From: Methanomassiliicoccales archaeon
GTDB taxonomy: Archaea; Thermoplasmatota; Thermoplasmata; RBG-16-68-12; SOIM01
Reading direction: 5' to 3'
Assembly: GCA_030593295.1 (NCBI GenBank)
Contig: JAUVHO010000011.1
Coordinates: forward strand, 1 to 45,638
DNA length: 45,638 bases
The notes beneath the pieces are model-generated. The model saw only the letters and a program-made list of their open reading frames with translations, made no database searches and was not told the DNA's origin. How positions within the stretch are numbered: position 1 is the stretch's first letter; each line of letters opens with the position of its first letter. A program made the translations under genes and the position numbers. Below, one piece after another: positions 41,901 through 45,638 of this stretch.

Positions 41901-43686
41901 CGTCCACACCGAGTTCCAGAAGCGAGTGAAGCTGGTCCCTCATCTTCATGAGTTTGACCGTGGTCCTCTCTGTCGCGTCGGTCATCCTTTGGAGAGCGAC
42001 CTCCTCTATCTCCTTGGCATTGGCAATCACCTGCTCCAGGTCCGTGACCTTCTCCAGCGCCTTCATCTTCTTCCTGAGGTCGGTCACCTTGACCCCTTTG
42101 TCCTTTGTTCTGTCAAGCAGGGTTGCGAGCTCTTCCATTGTCCTGACAGAATCCTTGTGCAGAGCCAGGTTCTTGTTGACGATCTCCGTGACGTTGAGCA
42201 GAATCTCCATTGCCCTAACGAAGTTCTCTTCCGAGGCCGTTTCCTCCGAGATCTTGATCGCATTCTCGATCTTCTCGGTGGGGACGCCTTTGTCTTCGAG
42301 CTCTTTCACCTTGGTTCCCAGTTTCTTGGTGGAGCTCTTGATCGCCCTGAGGGACTCTTTCTTCTCGGTCTGGATCTTGTCCGAAAGCTTCTCTGCCATC
42401 TCGACCGCTTCTTCGAAGTTCCCTTTCTTCCTCTCCCCGTCGGCCCCGTCCAGGATCTCAACAAGTTCGAGTTTGGATTCGGGTACAAGGAACAACGTAT
42501 CGATGCTCTTCCTGAGTGGAGCGAATTGTTCCACGACAACGAAGTTCATCTCCTTGATCAGGGACATCTCGGCGTTCCGGAGAACGTCCAGGCTCTTCTC
42601 CAGCCTTCCTTCTTCCAAATCGCCCTTGGCGATGTCCAACCTATGAGGATAAGAGGAAACATCGACGCCCAATCTCTCGGCCCGGGTTGCGATGTCGTCC
42701 AACTTCTCGAAGGACTCGTTGATGGCCCCTTTCGTGGCCTCATCTATGCTGGACCCACCGAGACCGGCCATCTTGATCGTGTTCTCGATATTGGCCGCGA
42801 GAAGATTGGTGCCCGCTTTGGCCATCAGTTCCTGGGCATCCTCGGACACGATGCCCCTGTTCCCCAGTGAGTTGATCTTCCGATAAACCGGAGTGACGTA
42901 GTTCTGCCGGACGTACCTCTTCATGCGAACATTCAGTGAATCCCTGATTCTAATGGATCCCACCCTGGCATCGGAGAAGTTGCCCTTGTTGAACTCTATG
43001 AGAACGTCCTTCAGGTCCTCCAGGTCCTCTTCGATCGGGATGCCCAGTCTCTTGGCTTTCTTCAAGGTGTACCAGAGCCCTTCTATCCTGTCCGATGAGA
43101 TGCTGTGGGCCCGCAAAAGGCGGGAGACCTCCCAGTAGTCACCGTTCTCCAGCTCTTCCTCGATAGGTTTGAGCGACTCGTCCTTGAACAATATCCCGGT
43201 GGAATCCCTCTTGAGCTCCATCCGGGACTTGGTCTTCTCCAGGAGCTTATCGGTGTGAAGTGTCAGCTGTGATTCGAGGATCGCGGTGCAGTCGGTCATG
43301 GCCGCTTCTGATTCCTTCATCTTCCTGAATCCAACGTTCGCCTGGGCACTTTTGTAAAGGTCATCTGCCCTCTGGGTGTCGATGCCCATGCTCTCGGCGA
43401 GACGCAGGCCGGACCGGGCGTTGTCCTTCATCTTGGTGAGCTGCCTCAATCGTGCAAGGAGCCGGGCCTGACGAATGGACAGGGCCCCGGAGACCGTAAT
43501 AAGGAGCAGGCCCAGTATGAGGAGGATGGCGGCAATGTTCTCATCGACAGCAAGAGCGGACACATTCCCGAAGACAAGTGGAAATGACAAGAACAAGCAG
43601 AAGAAACCGATGGCCAGCAGAAGGGCTATTATTGCCCAGAAAAATATGTAGTTGACTGACCCCTCTCGCCTTTTCAGGACCCACAT
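38950..43686 (-). CDS. 1578-residue membrane-anchored helical-repeat protein
   Basis: Two N-terminal membrane helices (about 14-38 and 48-70) are followed by about 1500 residues of charged helix inside the cell. I count some 22 units of 60-70 residues with a loose pattern G-[hydrophobic]-x-[hydrophobic]-x5-LL-x2-A-x4-x3-x-A-x6-A. Clear examples: LGVDVGEVPKLIGEAESSVE, KGLTVGDAESLLLGAEDMMG, KGVQVSNLEAVLASAEDLMS and KGADVEDAVSVLYEAEEVLA. The same unit is in the zinc-ribbon proteins at 22962-24680. No catalytic motif is visible. It could be a membrane-tethered scaffold or an SMC-like spacer. It has its own promoter region with a strong inverted repeat. Confidence 0.82.
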   Translation of the reverse strand: MWVLKRREGSVNYIFFWAIIALLLAIGFFCLFLSFPLVFGNVSALAVDENIAAILLILGLLLITVSGALSIRQARLLARLRQLTKMKDNARSGLRLAESMGIDTQRADDLYKSAQANVGFRKMKESEAAMTDCTAILESQLTLHTDKLLEKTKSRMELKRDSTGILFKDESLKPIEEELENGDYWEVSRLLRAHSISSDRIEGLWYTLKKAKRLGIPIEEDLEDLKDVLIEFNKGNFSDARVGSIRIRDSLNVRMKRYVRQNYVTPVYRKINSLGNRGIVSEDAQELMAKAGTNLLAANIENTIKMAGLGGSSIDEATKGAINESFEKLDDIATRAERLGVDVSSYPHRLDIAKGDLEEGRLEKSLDVLRNAEMSLIKEMNFVVVEQFAPLRKSIDTLFLVPESKLELVEILDGADGERKKGNFEEAVEMAEKLSDKIQTEKKESLRAIKSSTKKLGTKVKELEDKGVPTEKIENAIKISEETASEENFVRAMEILLNVTEIVNKNLALHKDSVRTMEELATLLDRTKDKGVKVTDLRKKMKALEKVTDLEQVIANAKEIEEVALQRMTDATERTTVKLMKMRDQLHSLLELGVDVGEVPKLIGEAESSVEKQNFKKAGKIARKAEQQLEAAIDLSEMFDDLLGQIAETFTLLDTAGVPTTVFESDLQNITTERNADTLEELTRFLDEVRAEKDRIRSQARDTLEEAGTLVQEHRDISFDDENEIIAKATEAYDDGRFSQAFEVAVEAVGRTKKKVELFENSTEACEALGETIMRLSEGGFDAHSLESDLQICEMDSDPSSRIEKIRTLETEVKKVESKLVQNMDWAAVEARHGISLLKANEVSSDDLSEMLSSANELADRLKYRDAEKKARNVRDLAEERIQQFREAKDRMSSLEHIVNRAKEMDVSLDELEEDISWLESSDDYSHIIEKAGLLFDRVNNLFEGHRDDVRDSLSRLRETAAEMERTEIRTKTVLELIEKAELEMTEDNIVDAMDTCDLAEERITELRNVHERWSGVKVSVDEALIDATRFGIGVKDFETRLEMLEESQDYESSIPEMDKILDDLNARKTMMSTRTLEDIQSTRETLEDLIEDGAAGGDLMDLLKKAEKDVQEEEYLSARKNIIEAARATEQLKNDHESFIAVLEQVRSEVEEAAEAGMDVNDILEELEDLRNAEYDYKSRIQLVRDLGEKTAGTAESLSKEASEVISEARNILDDLKAKGLTVGDAESLLLGAEDMMGEGNTFEAKRLALEAKTLAEESSSLAEEKEVEIKRAKEAIEKAAVWGVSVSNLAGDLQEALRTSDGAEALQKLRMVAEEADSLRMSLSEDAGANLDGIRMEIQKLKGKGVQVSNLEAVLASAEDLMSQGKVDEANELIEALNKEKSGLDELDSDLTDLNESLDEEMKNMEVRKNDLASIEREKAEIQSLGLTKEALERTEALLTMVATVKRELRESTETRLGEVREFVNELGEKGADVEDAVSVLYEAEEVLADDGYLKALAKINRAAEVGEGIDQKYTFDNSLMETEELLKVANEEGVDVNDLMENLENLRDGDDYAQMTETLKTIEEETNKRRNGVKD

Positions 43687-43714
43687 AGAGGAGATATCCC
43701 CCTTCTTGATACTC

Positions 43715-43741
43715 GGTATTCTATCGTCTAGATAGTATTCC
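43715..43741. promoter_or_regulatory. 27-base inverted repeat upstream of the giant helical-repeat gene
   Basis: GGTATTCTATC-gtcta-GATAGTATTCC: 9 of 11 arm positions pair. It is centred about 42 bases before the ATG at 43686, overlapping where box A and the factor-B site should be, so it may be an operator. Confidence 0.5.
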
Positions 43742-43746
43742 TATGC

Positions 43747-43766
43747 CACTGCTCCTTCGGAGCGTG
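43747..43766. other. Small GC-rich hairpin between the helical-repeat gene and SRP RNA
   Basis: CAC-t-GCTCC-ttc-GGAGC-GTG can fold into an eight-pair stem with one bulged base and a three-base loop. No T-run follows on either strand, so a terminator role is not supported. The remaining gap up to 43937 shows no gene. Confidence 0.35.
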
Positions 43767-43937
43767 CTATTGATTGTATTCATTTGAGATACTATAAACT
43801 TTCCCTGAGGCCACACAATCGCAGATCGACCAGACCAGTACTCCACAAGAGTGACCGTTCTGTTATCACTATCAATATCAAGAACGAGACGATGGGGTAA
43901 GCCGCACGGTCGCAGTTCGAGCCACCAGACAAAACGA

Positions 43938-43945
43938 TTTAAATA
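43938..43945 (+). promoter_or_regulatory. Box A of the SRP RNA gene
   Basis: TTTAAATA is a near-ideal archaeal box A. It lies about 20-25 bases before the predicted 5' end of the SRP RNA, the distance seen for stable RNA genes. Confidence 0.7.
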
Positions 43946-43956
43946 TCATCTATCTC

Positions 43957-44286
43957 ATAGTTGGGTTTGGTAGGCTTGAGCGGAGGGCTTGGCGTCCTCT
44001 ACTAGCCGAAATCGTCATGGCGGCGCTGACAGCCGGGGACGACGTAACCAGCCTGGTGATAGGCCCTGGGACAACGATGATATCCTGTCCCGCGGGGCTG
44101 GAGGTGGCGGATGGTTTGGCCGGAGGGTCACGGCCACCGCCTTGATCGCGGGAATCGGGTCAGGCACGGAAGTGAGCAGCCTTACCGCGTATTACCAACG
44201 CTCGTGGGGTAGCGGGGTTGAGAATGTTTCGGGATTCCCTCTTACCAGTTCTGAGCGACTACCCCGGTGGCCTATCACCGACCTAT
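43957..44286 (+). ncRNA. ffs: Archaeal signal recognition particle RNA (7S RNA)
   Basis: About 320-330 bases. The most conserved part of all SRP RNAs, helix 8, is here as GGGTCAGGCACGGAAGTGAGCAGCC (in part, about 44157-44181): the CAC-GGAA-GTG tetraloop stem flanked by GTCAGG and GAGCAGCC. The Alu end reads GGCTTGGCGTCC...CTAGCCGAAATCG, as in archaeal 7S RNA. The two ends pair imperfectly (GGTAGGC with GCCTATC; ATAG with CTAT), forming archaeal helix 1. It targets ribosomes to the membrane with SRP54 and SRP19. The ends are uncertain by about ten bases; the track ORF at 43989 is a shadow of this RNA. Confidence 0.93.
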
Positions 44287-44888
44287 CATAATTCGAGTTT
44301 TGTCTGTTTAGGACCCATCAAAAGTCCTTGAGCCTTGAACTCCTCAATCAGAATCATGTGAAGGACCCAGTCCATGACCTCCTCATAGTCCTTTTCCGGG
44401 TCAACGAGATACGCTGGATCGTTGGTCGGAAGCCTGAACCCGTTCTGTGCAAGCATCTTCCTGGCCTCGGACCTTTCCTCGCCTGTTACCCTCTTTGCCA
44501 GTACCGTGTCCCCGAAACCGAACTGCCGGATCTCTTGCAGGAAGATCGGTCTTCTTAGGAGGTTCTGAAGTATGTAACAGCCGATGGTCGCTGCCTCCTT
44601 GTCATCGACCTCCAGTGATCTGCACTTCTCCCTCACCACATCATAAATGCTCTTGTCGCTGTTCGATGTGACCGTGTAAACCTTGGAGGGCGGGATCTCC
44701 TTCTGCTTCAACATCCCAACGTCGGCCAGGGCTTTCAAGTATCCCGTAAGAACCAGCCGGTGAACCTTGTATCCGTCCCTCGCCAGCATCCTTGCGAGAC
44801 CGCTGATGGATGTCTCATTCTCCTTCAAGTAGGTAAATATCAGATCCTTCATGTTCTTGTCAGAAACGAACATCTCCTCTCCCCACAT
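44286..44888 (-). CDS. Winged-helix protein of unknown role next to SRP RNA
   Basis: 200 residues from ATG 44888; the track start is a TTG nine bases earlier. The N-terminal 70 residues look like a winged helix (MKDLIFTYLKENETSISGLARML, in part; TGYLKALADVGMLKQKEI, with a wing KVYTVT). The C-terminal half is helical, with EARKMLAQNGFRLPTNDPAY and no known catalytic motif. It could be a DNA- or RNA-binding regulator. Its stop codon meets the 3' end of the convergent SRP RNA, so the two transcripts must overlap or terminate very close together. A weak box A-like TTATTTG lies at about 44906-44914. Confidence 0.75.
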   Translation of the reverse strand: MWGEEMFVSDKNMKDLIFTYLKENETSISGLARMLARDGYKVHRLVLTGYLKALADVGMLKQKEIPPSKVYTVTSNSDKSIYDVVREKCRSLEVDDKEAATIGCYILQNLLRRPIFLQEIRQFGFGDTVLAKRVTGEERSEARKMLAQNGFRLPTNDPAYLVDPEKDYEEVMDWVLHMILIEEFKAQGLLMGPKQTKLEL

Positions 44889-45087
44889 GGTAAACAACCT
44901 GATAACAAATAAGCTTTTCTCGGTAACAAACTCAGTTCAAAAATGACTATAAACCAGCAGTCGAATGACCACAACGGCACGGGGCTCAGGAGAGTTGTGA
45001 CAGATTCATCATTCACGATTACTCCCCCTTTTATTTTTTCTAAAACAACATGGTATACCCGCTATTATGGATGCATAGAATGTAGCA

Positions 45088-45103
45088 TCTCCGCGACTGG
45101 AGA
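45088..45103 (-). terminator. Short hairpin after the surface-protein gene
   Basis: TCTCC-agtcgc-GGAGA (minus strand; five pairs, six-base loop) starts ten bases after the stop at 45113. No clear T-run follows, so the terminator call is weak. The 44889-45087 gap otherwise shows only AT-rich promoter-like sequence. Confidence 0.3.
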
Positions 45104-45112
45104 ATTCGGATG

Positions 45113-45638
45113 TCATTGGAGAGGTTCTTCTTCTGCTCCGTCCGGTTCTTTCTTCCTCCTTAGCCACAGAGCGAGAAGCACTATGCCAAGAAGGGCCAAA
45201 AGCGCTAAGGCACCGATTACCCAAATTCCAATAAGGTCTTCAGCTTGGTTCGTGGGTTTGTCAGGCTCAAACACCTCAAACGTGATTGTCTTCTCAGCCG
45301 TATTGCCAACTGAATCAATGGCCGTTACTCGAACAGTGTGGTTTCCATGCCCTGAAGGAATGAAGGTCAGTTTGTACGGTCCAGCACCCACCATTTGCTC
45401 GTAATATACAACTGTTCCGTTCCAATTAAGGATCTCGATCCTATTGGTCTCAGCACCATCTGTGTCCGCAACATCCCATGTAATGTTCGTACTTTCTCCG
45501 AGAACGAATTCCCCGGGAGATGCAACAAGGTCCTCTATGTCAGGGGGAGAGCCATCGATGATCAGATACTTCACTCCCGCAGTAGTGCTACCACAGTTCA
45601 TAAGAGAATCGCAAGTCCTGAACTCCAGTCCGTAAGTG
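45113..45638 (-). CDS. Membrane-anchored surface protein, C-terminal part only
   Basis: Partial: the frame stays open to the right edge (upstream codons give YGLEFRTCDSL before the track's first Met), so the N-terminus lies outside the window. The visible 175 residues hold an Ig-like beta domain (about SPGEFVLGESTNITWDVADT, in part, to NHTVRVTAIDSVGNTAEKTI), then a membrane helix (IGIWVIGALALLALLGIVLLAL), a basic stop-transfer RRKK and a short acidic tail. This matches the C-terminal anchors of the subtilase and the two binding proteins, so it is an extracellular protein held at the membrane. Its catalytic or binding part is not visible. Confidence 0.85.
   Translation of the reverse strand, partial: TYGLEFRTCDSLMNCGSTTAGVKYLIIDGSPPDIEDLVASPGEFVLGESTNITWDVADTDGAETNRIEILNWNGTVVYYEQMVGAGPYKLTFIPSGHGNHTVRVTAIDSVGNTAEKTITFEVFEPDKPTNQAEDLIGIWVIGALALLALLGIVLLALWLRRKKEPDGAEEEPLQ

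Noticed and set aside
41926-42870. 314-residue plus-strand ORF opposite the giant repeat protein
   Set aside because: Its length arises from the biased codon use of the helical gene on the other strand; composition is not protein-like.
43908-43928. tRNA-like GCAGTTCGAGCCACCA stretch
   Set aside because: It resembles a T-loop plus CCA end, but the flanking bases do not form a five-pair T-stem and no D-arm, anticodon arm or acceptor stem can be built.
43989-44291. 100-residue ORF on the plus strand
   Set aside because: It lies inside the SRP RNA; the helix 8 signature GTCAGG..GGAA..GAGCAGCC explains the sequence, and the protein has no family-like features.

Overview
The window is archaeal. 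It carries genes found only or mainly in archaea: an Rli1/ABCE1 recycling factor, archaeal NAC with a UBA tail, an AMMECR1-type protein, an AbrB-PhoU fusion and an archaeal 7S SRP RNA. Many genes have a TATA-like box A about 25-30 bases before the start codon (leaderless style), while inside operons there are strong GGAGGTGATC-type ribosome sites. I infer an uncultivated, anaerobic, peptide-using euryarchaeote, most likely in the Thermoplasmatota. That rank is a guess from gene content, not a computed placement. I saw no rRNA, tRNA, CRISPR array or insertion sequence, and no gene-free stretch longer than 300 bases.

Layout. 1-2522: a complex I-like cluster split into two divergent arms (nuoC-nuoD leftward, nuoA-nuoB rightward) around a small HTH regulator. 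2578-6484: MATE exporter, MFS transporter and an AbrB-PhoU regulator. 6481-17930: a leftward operon for an oligopeptide ABC importer (binding protein, permeases B and C, ATPases D and F, then two small membrane proteins). 18200-22773: a membrane-bound two-winged-helix regulator and a second, larger paralogous binding protein, on the same strand. 22962-27026: two zinc-ribbon/helical-repeat proteins, a four-cluster ferredoxin and a tungsten-type aldehyde:ferredoxin oxidoreductase. 27027-28378: Roadblock, V4R and CBS-zinc-ribbon proteins. 28520-33541: a small unknown gene, AMMECR1, dihydroorotase, DedA, Rli1 and NAC. 33560-43686: a giant cell-surface subtilase and a 1578-residue membrane-anchored helical-repeat protein. 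43957-45638: SRP RNA, a winged-helix protein and the C-terminal end of another anchored surface protein.

How the parts may fit together (inference): the surface subtilase releases peptides; two membrane-anchored binding proteins capture them; the Opp importer takes them up; amino-acid breakdown gives aldehydes; AOR oxidises these and reduces ferredoxin; the Nuo-like complex could use that reduced carrier. The importer is the most unusual part. Both permeases carry large outside-facing inserts (one looks like a Kelch propeller nested in a PQQ-like propeller), one ATPase has a roughly 100-residue helical insert, the other ends in a RING-like zinc finger, and the regulator beside them has its own outside beta domain. 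A second theme is a helical-hairpin repeat shared by the two zinc-ribbon proteins and the 1578-residue protein.
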